A stretch of DNA of 64,000 nucleotides, taken from contig NZ_JBISCC010000117.1 of the NCBI RefSeq assembly GCF_044385915.1, forward strand, positions 62,001-126,000, written 5' to 3'. The stretch comes from Thalassobellus citreus (lineage in GTDB: Bacteria; Bacteroidota; Bacteroidia; Flavobacteriales; Flavobacteriaceae). The notes below the pieces were generated by a model, which worked only from the letters and a program-made list of their open reading frames with translations, made no database searches and had not been told where the DNA came from. Below, one piece after another: positions 9,580 through 17,802 of the stretch. Made by a program: the position numbers and the translations under genes. Within the stretch, counting starts at the first letter, position 1. Every line of letters starts with the position of its first letter.

Positions 9580-11826
9580 ATGAAATATTCTTTGTTAGTT
9601 TTATTGGTTTTTATTGTTTTAAGTTGTTCAGAAAATAAAGGATTAGAAGATAAAATTAACCAAGAAGAATATTACATCAATAATGTATTGTCAAAAATGA
9701 CCTTAGATGAAAAAATTGGTCAAACCAATTTACGAGGTACATCAAGTAGAGCTAAAACCTTGTCAGCAGAACTTAAGCAAGAAGTTAGAGAGGGCAAAGT
9801 AGGAGCCTTACTAAATGTTATGAATACAGATTTTGTTGATGAATTACAAAAAATAGCTATAGAAGAAAGCCCCAATAAAATTCCTTTAATTTTTGGTAGA
9901 GATGTCATTCATGGTTTTAAAACTATATTTCCTATCCCTTTAGCTTTAGCATCTTCTTGGGATGAACAAGTTGTTGAATCCTTATCAAGAATAGCAGCAA
10001 TTGAAGCAAGTTCGGTTGGTATTCGTTGGACGTTTGCACCCATGTTAGATATTGCTAGAGATAGCCGTTGGGGGAGAATAGCGGAGTCTCCAGGAGAAGA
10101 TCCTTACCTAGCATCTATTTTAGGGAAAGCTTATGTTAAAGGATTTCAAGGCGATTCTCTAAGTAATCCAACAAGTATCGCAGCCTGTGCAAAACATTAT
10201 TTAGGATATGGAGCAGCTATTGGAGGGAGAGATTATAATACAACAGTTATTTCAGAACCTTTATTGCGTAATGTATACTTGCCTCCGTTTAAATCGACTT
10301 TAGACGCTGGTGTAGCAACAGTAATGACTTCTTTTAACGAAATTAATGGTATACCGGCTACAGGAAATGAGTTTCTATTAAAACAGGTTTTGAGAGATGA
10401 GTTTAAGTTTGATGGCTTTGTGGTTAGTGATTGGGATTCGGTTATAGAAATGATAAATCATGGATTTGCATCAGATGAAAAACATGCAGGAGAACTGGCT
10501 GCAAATGCCGGATTAGATATGGAAATGACGAGTAAGGCTTATGAAAACCATTTAAAAGATTTGATATTAGAAGGCAAATTTACAGAAGCTCAATTAGATG
10601 AATTTGTAAAAAACATTTTAAGAGTTAAATTAAGGTTAGGATTGTTTGATGCTCCTTATAGAGATAAAAACAATACAGATGTTTTTTATAAAAAAGAACA
10701 TCTAGATGAAGCTAAAAATGCAGCTATTAAAAGTACGGTTTTATTAAAGAATGAAAATATTTTACCATTATCAAAAACTACTAAAATTGCTGTAATTGGC
10801 CCATTATCCGATGCGCCTTTAGAGCAAATGGGTACTTGGACTTTCGATGGCGATAAGACGCATACAGTAACTCCAGTTAATGCATTTAATAAAAACAATA
10901 TCAATTTTAATTATACTCCAGGATTAACTTTTAGTAGAGATCTATCTAAAAAAGGGTTTTTAAAAGCCATAGAAAATGCTAAAAAATCTGATGTTATTTT
11001 GTTTTTCGCAGGAGAAGAAGCTATACTATCTGGTGAAGCACATAGTAGAGCAAACATCGATTTGCCAGGAGCCCAAGAAGATTTAATAAAAGAATTAGCT
11101 AAAACAGGCAAGCCAATTGTGTTGGTAATTATGGCGGGAAGACCTATAACTATTTCAAATATTATTAACGATGTAGATGCTGTATTAATGGCGTGGCATC
11201 CAGGTACTATGGGAGGAGACGCTTTGCATGATGTTATTTTTGGTGTATCAGAACCTCAAGGCCGTTTACCTGTTTCATGGCCAAGAACAGCTGGTCAATT
11301 ACCTTATTTTTATAATCATAAAAACACAGGGAGACCCGCAAATGCCGATGATTATGTAAGTATGTACGATATTCCAGTAGGTGTATGGCAAAGTTCTTTA
11401 GGAAACGATTCTCATTATTTAGATATTGGGTTTACACCTCAATTTCCTTTTGGATTCGGTTTAAGTTATACTCATTATAAATATGAAAACATTCAAGTTT
11501 CAAAAGATACAATACATTTTAATGAAGATTTAAAAGTGAATATGACTATTACCAATACGGGAAACCGTGATGGGAAAGAAGTAGTACAACTTTATATAAA
11601 TGATGTTGTTGGAAGTATTACAAGACCTGTAAAAGAATTGAAAAAATTTCAGCATGTATCTTTAAAAGTTGGAGAATCCAAAGATGTTATATTTACAATA
11701 TCTTCAGAAGATTTAAAATTTACTAATAGTAAAATGATACATGCAGCAGAAGAAGGTGATTTTAAGATTTGGATAGGGCCACATTCGGCTTCAGGCTTAG
11801 AAAGTACATTTTATTTAAAAAAGTAA
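9580..11826 (+). CDS. GH3 beta-glucosidase, lipoprotein (second BglX paralogue)
   Basis: A 748-residue GH3 enzyme with the same three domains as the paralogue at 1194-3461. It carries a lipobox (LSCS, Cys16), so it is membrane-anchored. The nucleophile is Asp284 in VVSDWDS, the KH pair is at 205-206, and SGEAHSR near residue 490 gives the likely acid/base. The C-terminal fibronectin III-like domain (~655-745) is present. A long stretch of the active-site domain is similar to the other GH3 (GFQGD, SFNEINGIPATGN), but the proteins are clearly diverged, which suggests different linkages or oligomer sizes. It ends at a shared terminator with the tmRNA. Confidence 0.9.
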   Translation: MKYSLLVLLVFIVLSCSENKGLEDKINQEEYYINNVLSKMTLDEKIGQTNLRGTSSRAKTLSAELKQEVREGKVGALLNVMNTDFVDELQKIAIEESPNKIPLIFGRDVIHGFKTIFPIPLALASSWDEQVVESLSRIAAIEASSVGIRWTFAPMLDIARDSRWGRIAESPGEDPYLASILGKAYVKGFQGDSLSNPTSIAACAKHYLGYGAAIGGRDYNTTVISEPLLRNVYLPPFKSTLDAGVATVMTSFNEINGIPATGNEFLLKQVLRDEFKFDGFVVSDWDSVIEMINHGFASDEKHAGELAANAGLDMEMTSKAYENHLKDLILEGKFTEAQLDEFVKNILRVKLRLGLFDAPYRDKNNTDVFYKKEHLDEAKNAAIKSTVLLKNENILPLSKTTKIAVIGPLSDAPLEQMGTWTFDGDKTHTVTPVNAFNKNNINFNYTPGLTFSRDLSKKGFLKAIENAKKSDVILFFAGEEAILSGEAHSRANIDLPGAQEDLIKELAKTGKPIVLVIMAGRPITISNIINDVDAVLMAWHPGTMGGDALHDVIFGVSEPQGRLPVSWPRTAGQLPYFYNHKNTGRPANADDYVSMYDIPVGVWQSSLGNDSHYLDIGFTPQFPFGFGLSYTHYKYENIQVSKDTIHFNEDLKVNMTITNTGNRDGKEVVQLYINDVVGSITRPVKELKKFQHVSLKVGESKDVIFTISSEDLKFTNSKMIHAAEEGDFKIWIGPHSASGLESTFYLKK

Positions 11827-11872
11827 ATAATTAAAGATGTTTTTTTATCTTGTTTTTAGATTTGTAAAACAT

Positions 11873-11907
11873 AAAAAAGCCACATAAATTTTTTATGTGG
11901 CTTTTTT
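11873..11907. terminator. Bidirectional terminator between the GH3 and tmRNA genes
   Basis: A perfect 16-bp stem (core GCCACATAAA / TTTATGTGGC) ends in T-runs on both strands. It lies between the converging GH3 gene and tmRNA gene. Confidence 0.88.
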
Positions 11908-11908
11908 G

Positions 11909-12300
11909 TGGAGTCGGAGAGAATCGAACTCTCGTCCAAACAAGTAACCAAAGAGCTTTCTACACGTTTATTCTTTTCTTGGGTTTTCGATTAAAAGCTG
12001 GTTAAAGACAACCCACTAATAACTTATCTTCTTTAGTTTCAAAAGGGCAACAAAGCACTACCCAATCTATGTTAACATTTACGATGCCTCAAAATAGAAC
12101 GCCGTTAACCAAGGCTTTCTGGAGACATAAAGCTTGTACACCTTGTGTACCTAGGCTAATCTTACTATAATTCAGATTATGCAGCTAAAGCGTAGTTATT
12201 CTCGCCGTTTAAAATTTGGTCTAGCCTTTAACGTGTTTCAATGCCATTACACGACGTGCTTACCGTTCAATTAATCTCGCTGTCAAAACCAGTCGACCCC
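11909..12300 (-). ncRNA. ssrA: tmRNA (transfer-messenger RNA)
   Basis: On the minus strand the 5' end reads GGGGTCGACTGG and the 3' end CGACTCC plus a discriminator A. These pair into a 7-bp acceptor stem with one G-U, and the T-arm GTTCGATTC is present. CCA is not encoded. The tag frame ends in codons for ILNGENNYALAA followed by TAA, with the degradation signal ALAA. The first tag codon cannot be fixed by eye. The molecule rescues stalled ribosomes together with SmpB. The length (~392 nt) is normal for a one-piece tmRNA. Confidence 0.95.
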
Positions 12301-12384
12301 AATTTAATGAAATAGTAAATTTCTAATTTACGTAATTGAATTAATCCCGAACTTGTTTAGGGAACTCATCAATTAAGCTTGTTA

Positions 12385-12476
12385 GGGCGTTACCCTATCG
12401 GGTCAGGCTCTCGGCAGTCGCTTCCCGATAAAAAAATCGGGAGAGCTTCAACAATGCCTCCATACTTAACGCGGGC
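12385..12476 (+). repeat. Dispersed palindromic repeat, family A (copy 1)
   Basis: Begins GGGCGTTACC, contains GGGTC and an inner hairpin CTTCCCGAT...ATCGGGAGAG, and ends CTTAACGCGGGC. The ends GCGTTA / TAACGC are inverted. The same plan is seen at 56351-56461 and, with a different inner hairpin and opposite orientation, at 53078-53200 and 58491-58636. Confidence 0.8.
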
Positions 12477-12478
12477 AG

Positions 12479-12486
12479 CAAAGTTA
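12479..12486 (-). promoter_or_regulatory. Candidate -7 box for tmRNA, upstream of the repeat
   Basis: The minus strand reads TAACTTTG (TAnnTTTG), directly outside the family A repeat. It is the best -7 match upstream of the tmRNA, but lies ~180 bp from its 5' end. Confidence 0.35.
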
Positions 12487-12563
12487 TCAAAAAACTTTGT
12501 ATACCACTTCAAAACTAGTACATTTAGTTCAAAATTTATACCAATGTAAAGTAGTGTGACAAA

Positions 12564-12995
12564 ATGAGTGATAATTTAGAGTTAATAAGTAACCCAAAAG
12601 TTGCAACCGTTTTTAATAAGTATCCAAAGCAGGTAAAAAAGCAAATGCTTTATCTTCGTAATTTGGTTTTAGAAACAGCATCAAAAATTGAAGGACTTGA
12701 CAAACTAGAAGAAACACTAAAATGGGGAGAACCTAGTTATATAGCAAAACACGGAAGTACTATAAGAATGGATTGGAAAGAAAAAAATCCAGAACAATAT
12801 GCTCTATATTTTCAGTGCACATCAAGATTAGTATCAACCTATAAAACCATCTATAAAAATGACTTTAAATTTGAAGGCAATAGAGCTATCATTTTTAGGT
12901 TAGACGATAAAATTCCAGAAAAAGAATTAAAACATTGTCTGTTACTCGCATTAACATATTATAAAAGAAAACATTTGCCTTTAATGGGCGCATAA
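12564..12995 (+). CDS. DUF1801 (YdhG-like) domain protein
   Basis: A 143-residue cytoplasmic protein with the DUF1801 layout: helix with YPKQVKKQMLYLRNLV, then EETLKWGEPSYIAK, a strand pair around TIRMDWKEK and the ending LLLALTYYKRKH. The biochemical function of the family is not established. It is followed after 10 bp by the dehydrogenase gene and is probably cotranscribed with it. A second DUF1801 gene lies at 20509. Confidence 0.85.
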   Translation: MSDNLELISNPKVATVFNKYPKQVKKQMLYLRNLVLETASKIEGLDKLEETLKWGEPSYIAKHGSTIRMDWKEKNPEQYALYFQCTSRLVSTYKTIYKNDFKFEGNRAIIFRLDDKIPEKELKHCLLLALTYYKRKHLPLMGA

Positions 12996-13005
12996 ATAAC
13001 GAAGT

Positions 13006-14208
13006 ATGAAATTCGCAATTATAAAAGAACGTAAAAATCCACCAGATCGTCGTGTGGTATTCTCACCATCAAAATTAGCAGAAGCAAAAAAACAATTTCC
13101 AGATGCTACATTTAAAGTAGAATCATCAGATATTAGAGTGTTTTCAGATAAAACTTATCAAGACGCAGGATTTGAAGTTACAGAAAATGTTTCCGATTGC
13201 GATGTTATGATAGGCGTTAAGGAAGTGCTAATTGACGCTCTTATTCCGAATAAAAAATATTTTTTCTTTTCTCATACTATAAAAAAGCAACCTTATAATA
13301 GAAAGTTGTTGCAAGCTATTTTAGATAAAAATATAGAACTTTACGACCATGAAACTATCGTTAACGAAAAAGGATTCCGATTAATAGGTTTCGGACGTTA
13401 TGCGGGTATCGTTGGTGCTTATAACGGGTTTCGAGCTTGGGGATTAAAATATAATACTTGGAATTTACCAAAAGCAGGTCCGTTACCAAATCAACAAGCG
13501 TTAATAAACGAGCTAAATAAGTTAGAACTTTCAAACATAAAAATATTGCTAACAGGAAGCGGAAAAGTATCAAACGGATCTCAAGAAATGTTGGATGCCA
13601 TGAACATTAAAAGCGTTTCGGTTAACGAGTATTTAAATACCACATTTAACCAACCTGTATATTGTAAAATTGATGTGTTAGATTATAATAAACGCAAAGA
13701 CGGAAAAGTGATTGATAATTTCGATTTTTTCAATAACCCTCAAGATTACGAATCAAATTTCATGCGCTTTGCTAAAGTAACCGATTATTATATTGCAGGC
13801 CATTTTTATGGCGATGGTGCTCCATATTTATTCACTAGACAGGATGTAAAGTCATCCGATTTCAATATTAAAGTAGTAGCCGATATTAGTTGTGATGTCG
13901 ATGGACCTGTAGCTACAACACTTCGTGCATCAACCATTGCAGATCCTATTTATGGGTATAATCCACAAACCGAAACCGAAATAGATTTTAAAGACGAAAA
14001 GGCTATAACGGTTATGGCTGTCGATAATTTACCATGTGAGCTTCCGCAAGATGCCAGTGAAGGTTTTGGAGAGATGTTTTTGCAGCATGTTATTCCTGCA
14101 TTTTTTAATAATGATGCCGATGGTGTTTTACAACGTGCAAAAATGACCGAAAACGGAAAATTGACCGAACGGTTTTCGTATTTACAGGGTTATGTGGATG
14201 GAAATTAA
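13006..14208 (+). CDS. NAD(P)-dependent oxidoreductase of the alanine dehydrogenase / saccharopine dehydrogenase type
   Basis: A 400-residue cytoplasmic enzyme. The N-terminal domain (MKFAIIKERKNPPDRRV..., ~1-135) is the alanine dehydrogenase/PNT N-terminal fold, followed by a Rossmann domain with LTGSGKVSNG at 182-191. The conserved substrate-site region HTIKKQPYNRK and the GFGRYAG stretch match lysine-forming saccharopine dehydrogenases and their bacterial relatives. The true substrate is uncertain: bacteria of this group do not normally make lysine through saccharopine, so it may act on another amino or imino acid. It sits in a likely operon with the DUF1801 gene before and the SDR gene 33 bp after. 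Confidence 0.8.
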   Translation: MKFAIIKERKNPPDRRVVFSPSKLAEAKKQFPDATFKVESSDIRVFSDKTYQDAGFEVTENVSDCDVMIGVKEVLIDALIPNKKYFFFSHTIKKQPYNRKLLQAILDKNIELYDHETIVNEKGFRLIGFGRYAGIVGAYNGFRAWGLKYNTWNLPKAGPLPNQQALINELNKLELSNIKILLTGSGKVSNGSQEMLDAMNIKSVSVNEYLNTTFNQPVYCKIDVLDYNKRKDGKVIDNFDFFNNPQDYESNFMRFAKVTDYYIAGHFYGDGAPYLFTRQDVKSSDFNIKVVADISCDVDGPVATTLRASTIADPIYGYNPQTETEIDFKDEKAITVMAVDNLPCELPQDASEGFGEMFLQHVIPAFFNNDADGVLQRAKMTENGKLTERFSYLQGYVDGN

Positions 14209-14241
14209 TATTTTTGTAATAATTAAAAAATCAGATTTATT

Positions 14242-15021
14242 ATTAAAACAGCCTTAGTAACAGGAGCAGCATCAGGATTAGGTTATGAGTTAGCACTTTT
14301 ATTAGCAAAAGATGACTATAAATTAATATTGGTAGATGTCGATGAAGAAAATTTAGAAAGTTCTAAAACACAAATAGCAAAAGAATTTAACGTTGAGGTT
14401 ATTACCTTAACTAAAGACTTGAGTTTACCCAATGTCGCTCAAGACATTATAGACGATGTAGATAATACGCCCATAGATGTATTAATAAATAACGCCGGCT
14501 TTGGCTTGTTTGGTTCGTTTGCTGATACCGATTGGAAAAGAGAATCGGCCATGTTACATGTACATATTTTAACAACTACCCATTTAACAAAACTGGTATT
14601 AGAAGGCATGATTAAAAGAGGTTCTGGACGAATTTTAAATATGTCGTCTTTAGCAGCCTTTCAACCAGGGCCTTTAATGTCTATTTATTACGCATCAAAA
14701 GGTTATATGTTGTCTTTTTCTGAAGCTATCGCAAATGAACTTAGAGGTACAGGCGTTACCGTAACCGCTTTATGCCCAGGGCCAACAAAAACATCGTTTC
14801 AAGAAACTGTTTCTGAAAACACTTGTAAGAATAAAATAACTTTCAATATGGCTTGCGCAAAAGAAGTTGCTTTTTATGGCTATAAAGCCATGAAAAATGG
14901 TAAAGCATATGCTATACCTGGTGGTTTTAATAAATTTTTAGCGACTTTACCTCGGTTTATGACTAGAAATGCGGCGACCAGTATTGTTAGAAAAATTCAA
15001 GCAAAAAATAGAGCGGATTAG
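14242..15021 (+). CDS. SDR-family short-chain dehydrogenase with probable ATT start codon
   Basis: The reading frame is open from a TAA at 14224. It contains the essential NAD(P)-binding motif TGAASGLG, then NNAGFG, a catalytic Ser in NMSSLA and the YYASK pair (Tyr/Lys), all in the right order for a classical SDR of ~259 residues. There is no in-frame ATG, GTG or TTG before the glycine motif. The first ordinary start (TTG 14329) would delete it. ATT at 14242, giving (M)KTALVTGAASG, is the position where homologues start. So this is either a rare ATT initiation or a start-codon mutation. Likely activity is reduction of a keto group; the substrate is unknown. Confidence 0.75.
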   Translation: MKTALVTGAASGLGYELALLLAKDDYKLILVDVDEENLESSKTQIAKEFNVEVITLTKDLSLPNVAQDIIDDVDNTPIDVLINNAGFGLFGSFADTDWKRESAMLHVHILTTTHLTKLVLEGMIKRGSGRILNMSSLAAFQPGPLMSIYYASKGYMLSFSEAIANELRGTGVTVTALCPGPTKTSFQETVSENTCKNKITFNMACAKEVAFYGYKAMKNGKAYAIPGGFNKFLATLPRFMTRNAATSIVRKIQAKNRAD

Positions 15022-15029
15022 TAACCATT

Positions 15030-15701
15030 CTAGTCTGTTTTTAAATTAGTAAGTGTTTTAAAACCCCAAAAACCAACACTCAAAAAAGTACCGAATAGCA
15101 TAGTAAACAACCAAACGTCTTTGTTTTCTATAGGTTTTATAGCAATATTTATAATATCAACAAATAGATATTTGGGATTACTTAATAATTCCCATGAGTT
15201 GTAACGAAGAAAACGCCCTAAATACACACCAAATGCAGATAAAAAGAGAATGCCTGTTATGGTGTAATTGATAAAAGATGCATTTAAATTTAAATAACTT
15301 TTTAATTGGTTTTTCATATCAACTAAAGAGAGGTAGAAAAGTAGTAAGCCGTTAAAAGCAAAAGCACTGACAACCAAAATGTCTAACCACAAAAAGGAAT
15401 CTCTGTTTAATCTTAAATGCATTAAATCTGTAATAATGTAAGGTGCATTTGGTAAAAAAAGCAGCCACACACCAAACGATAATACAAAACCTATTTTATT
15501 GAGCTTTGGGGAACTTGCTAAATAGCTTGTTATGGCAAAGGGAATGACTGCTAAAAACAAATTCCAGACTAAAAACAAGTAGAAAAAGGAATGTGTTAAT
15601 TTCATTCGTATCATAAGTAAAACAATACTTAAAAGCATGGAAATGCTGATTAAAGCGAATATTTTAAATCGATTTAAGATGAGTTGTTTTATGTAATCCA
15701 T
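15030..15701 (-). CDS. DUF1361 integral membrane protein
   Basis: A 223-residue protein with about six membrane helices and the family's conserved FLPNAPYIITDLMHL segment (~82-96) and YLGRFLRYNSWEL (~170-182). Function of DUF1361 is unknown. Its start overlaps the end of the DUF2809 gene by 13 bp, so the two are translated from one message. It is the last gene of the leftward membrane-protein operon that begins at 19182. Confidence 0.85.
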   Translation of the reverse strand: MDYIKQLILNRFKIFALISISMLLSIVLLMIRMKLTHSFFYLFLVWNLFLAVIPFAITSYLASSPKLNKIGFVLSFGVWLLFLPNAPYIITDLMHLRLNRDSFLWLDILVVSAFAFNGLLLFYLSLVDMKNQLKSYLNLNASFINYTITGILFLSAFGVYLGRFLRYNSWELLSNPKYLFVDIINIAIKPIENKDVWLFTMLFGTFLSVGFWGFKTLTNLKTD

Positions 15702-16072
15702 AGTTTGTAAATTTTATATTCAATAGCTAAAATTGTTATTGAGCCTAAGGTATAAGCCACTAAATCGGAAATTTGAAATGTACTTCCAAACACTAATTTT
15801 ATTAAATGATTGTTTTGGAGATTGAGCATTTCTAGAATGTTGATTAATTGTAAAAACTCAATTAAAAAAGCAAAAGCTAAAACACACATAGCAATCTTAA
15901 AATGATTGTTTGGAATAAAACTTTTAAAGAAGCAATAAATAAATATTACCACTAAAAAATCGCCGAATGTATGCCGAATGAAACCGCGTTTTAAATACAT
16001 AGCTATTAATACTTCCGTAATAAAAAGTAGTATGGTAATTATTAGATATGTTTTGTTGATTTTTAGGTTCAT
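15689..16072 (-). CDS. DUF2809 integral membrane protein
   Basis: A 127-residue protein with four membrane helices and the DUF2809 signature RHTFGDFLVVIFIYCF and QISDLVAYTLG. No known function. The first 20 bp (start codon through MNLKIN) are repeated exactly at the start of the next upstream gene, 720 bp away. Confidence 0.82.
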   Translation of the reverse strand: MNLKINKTYLIITILLFITEVLIAMYLKRGFIRHTFGDFLVVIFIYCFFKSFIPNNHFKIAMCVLAFAFLIEFLQLINILEMLNLQNNHLIKLVFGSTFQISDLVAYTLGSITILAIEYKIYKLWIT

Positions 16073-16792
16073 GTATTTATTCTCTTAGTTAAATTTTTAA
16101 TTCTATCTCATCCAGCCTTCAACAATATAATTTCTTTCAGTTACTTTGAATTCTTTATCATTATTTGGTTGAAACCATAATTCAATTCTACATGCATATT
16201 TATATCCCCAAGAGCCTTCGTAAATTGTAAAATGACCAGAACGTATTTTATAATCTATATTGTCAACTTTTATTTTAGAACTTTCTTTAATTCTTTTTTC
16301 AGATAACCTATCGTTTGAGGTTATTTCAAAAGCTTTTATATAGAATTCACCTTTTTTTGTAGGTTTGAAATCAGTACAATAGCCATAACTTCCTCCCCAA
16401 CCAGATAGGATTAAGTCATAATTATCAAAATCACTTTCTATAGGTGTTTTATTAACGGGTTCATAAATTTCTATATTGTTAGGGATTTCTTTATGAACAC
16501 CATAATAATCTGGTGGAGAGAACATAAAAATAATTGAGACATGAGAAAACAATAAAATAGTAATCCCTATTTGAAAGATTATATAGTACCATTTCTTAAT
16601 TGTGATTTGGACAATACTAGAAATTATTGTTCCGAAAATATTGATAAAAAAAAGATATAAGAATAAATCAATAACCCAATCTCTTTGTAAAACACAGCCA
16701 AGAATAAAAATTCCATATATAAAAAAGTAAGTAACCAAAGGAGTCCACCAAATTGTGAAGTACTTATGGATGTTGTTGATTTTTAGGTTCAT
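16053..16792 (-). repeat. 20-bp direct repeat at two gene starts, 720 bp apart
   Basis: The same 20 bases, encoding MNLKIN plus the start codon, occur at 16053-16072 and 16773-16792. They bracket the 229-residue protein gene exactly. Confidence 0.85.
16103..16792 (-). CDS. Membrane protein of unknown function
   Basis: A 229-residue protein with three or four N-terminal membrane helices (to ~110) and a C-terminal soluble domain rich in beta-strands (DLILSGWGGSYGY, GSWGYKYACRIELWF). No family recognised. Its stop lies 30 bp before the DUF2809 start. Its own start overlaps the SanA-type gene by 4 bp (ATGA), so it belongs to the operon. The N-terminal six codons duplicate those of DUF2809, pointing to insertion of this gene through short homology. 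Confidence 0.6.
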   Translation of the reverse strand: MNLKINNIHKYFTIWWTPLVTYFFIYGIFILGCVLQRDWVIDLFLYLFFINIFGTIISSIVQITIKKWYYIIFQIGITILLFSHVSIIFMFSPPDYYGVHKEIPNNIEIYEPVNKTPIESDFDNYDLILSGWGGSYGYCTDFKPTKKGEFYIKAFEITSNDRLSEKRIKESSKIKVDNIDYKIRSGHFTIYEGSWGYKYACRIELWFQPNNDKEFKVTERNYIVEGWMR

Positions 16793-17418
16793 ATAATATC
16801 TATTTTTTTACCTAGAAACTTTGGTTCTACATTAAAAAGAATATCTAATGAAGCTTTTGTTCTAGCTATATATTCACGGAGTTTTGTTTTAAAGCCGTAT
16901 CTGCCACTTATGTCTTTTGCGTTAAAAGCAATGGCATCTATATAAAAATGGTTGGCTAGGTATATAGCACGTTCGTTATGAAATTTCTGAGAGATGATTG
17001 TTATAGAATCTAATCCAAAAATTTCTTTAGCTCGTACTACAGAATCTAAGGTTCTAAATCCAGCATAGTCTAAATAGATTTTATTTTCAGGAATGCCTTT
17101 AGTTATTAAATCGTTTTTGAAATCGGTAGGTTCATCGTAATCTTTTCTGCTATTATCTCCGCTAATGAGTATGTATTCAATTTTACAAGATTTGTATAAT
17201 GATACAGCGGCTTCTAACCTGTATTTATAATACAAATTTATACGTCCGTTAGAAGTAAATTTACCAGCACCTAAAATTAAACCAACTCTGTTTATTGGGA
17301 TTGTTGATACCGAATCATAAATAGAGTTTTTAGCCTTAAATGTTATATACGAATTTACAATTAGCACATAAGCGATTATGAAAACAATTGGTAGTCTCAA
17401 TTTTTTTAAATATTTCAT
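16789..17418 (-). CDS. SanA/YdcF-family (DUF218) membrane-anchored protein
   Basis: A 209-residue protein with one N-terminal membrane helix and a DUF218 domain: GLILGAGKFTSNGRIN (~46-61), YILISGDNSR (~82-91) and ITIISQKFHNERAIYLA (~137-153). SanA in E. coli affects envelope permeability and vancomycin resistance at high temperature; the activity itself is not known. Four-base overlaps with the genes on both sides show tight translational coupling. Confidence 0.82.
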   Translation of the reverse strand: MKYLKKLRLPIVFIIAYVLIVNSYITFKAKNSIYDSVSTIPINRVGLILGAGKFTSNGRINLYYKYRLEAAVSLYKSCKIEYILISGDNSRKDYDEPTDFKNDLITKGIPENKIYLDYAGFRTLDSVVRAKEIFGLDSITIISQKFHNERAIYLANHFYIDAIAFNAKDISGRYGFKTKLREYIARTKASLDILFNVEPKFLGKKIDII

Positions 17419-17792
17419 TTTGTTATTGTTTTAGGTTTTATAAGCCAATTCCAGGATTTTAAAGAGGTGAAAAAGGCCGATGCAAAAAATGCTAATGCAT
17501 AAATATTAAAGTTTGATTCAATAATACCATAAAGGCATAAGCTAAATAAGCCAATGGTGTAAAAAGGAAAATATCTTTTGTAAATAGTTTTAAAAGTTGT
17601 AGACTTTTTTTTCGACCAAAAAAATGGAGCAATTGTAAGACAGATAGTTAAGGCGCAGCATATACTTATAGGTATTATAGATAGAAGAATAAATAGAGAA
17701 ACATCAACACTTGTTGGCTTTGAGAGGATAATTGTCCAAAATAATAACATGGATAACCCTGATGCTTTCATAATCGTAGATGATATATTCAT
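17415..17792 (-). CDS. Small integral membrane protein, unknown function
   Basis: A 125-residue protein with four predicted membrane helices and little else. It overlaps the SanA-type gene by 4 bp and starts 10 bp after the DUF4173 gene. No family recognised. Confidence 0.6.
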   Translation of the reverse strand: MNISSTIMKASGLSMLLFWTIILSKPTSVDVSLFILLSIIPISICCALTICLTIAPFFWSKKKSTTFKTIYKRYFPFYTIGLFSLCLYGIIESNFNIYALAFFASAFFTSLKSWNWLIKPKTITK

Positions 17793-17802
17793 CGATTTTA
17801 TT

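Noticed and set aside
14329..15021. SDR gene starting at TTG 14329
   Set aside because: It would remove the NAD(P)-binding glycine motif that is intact just upstream in the same frame.
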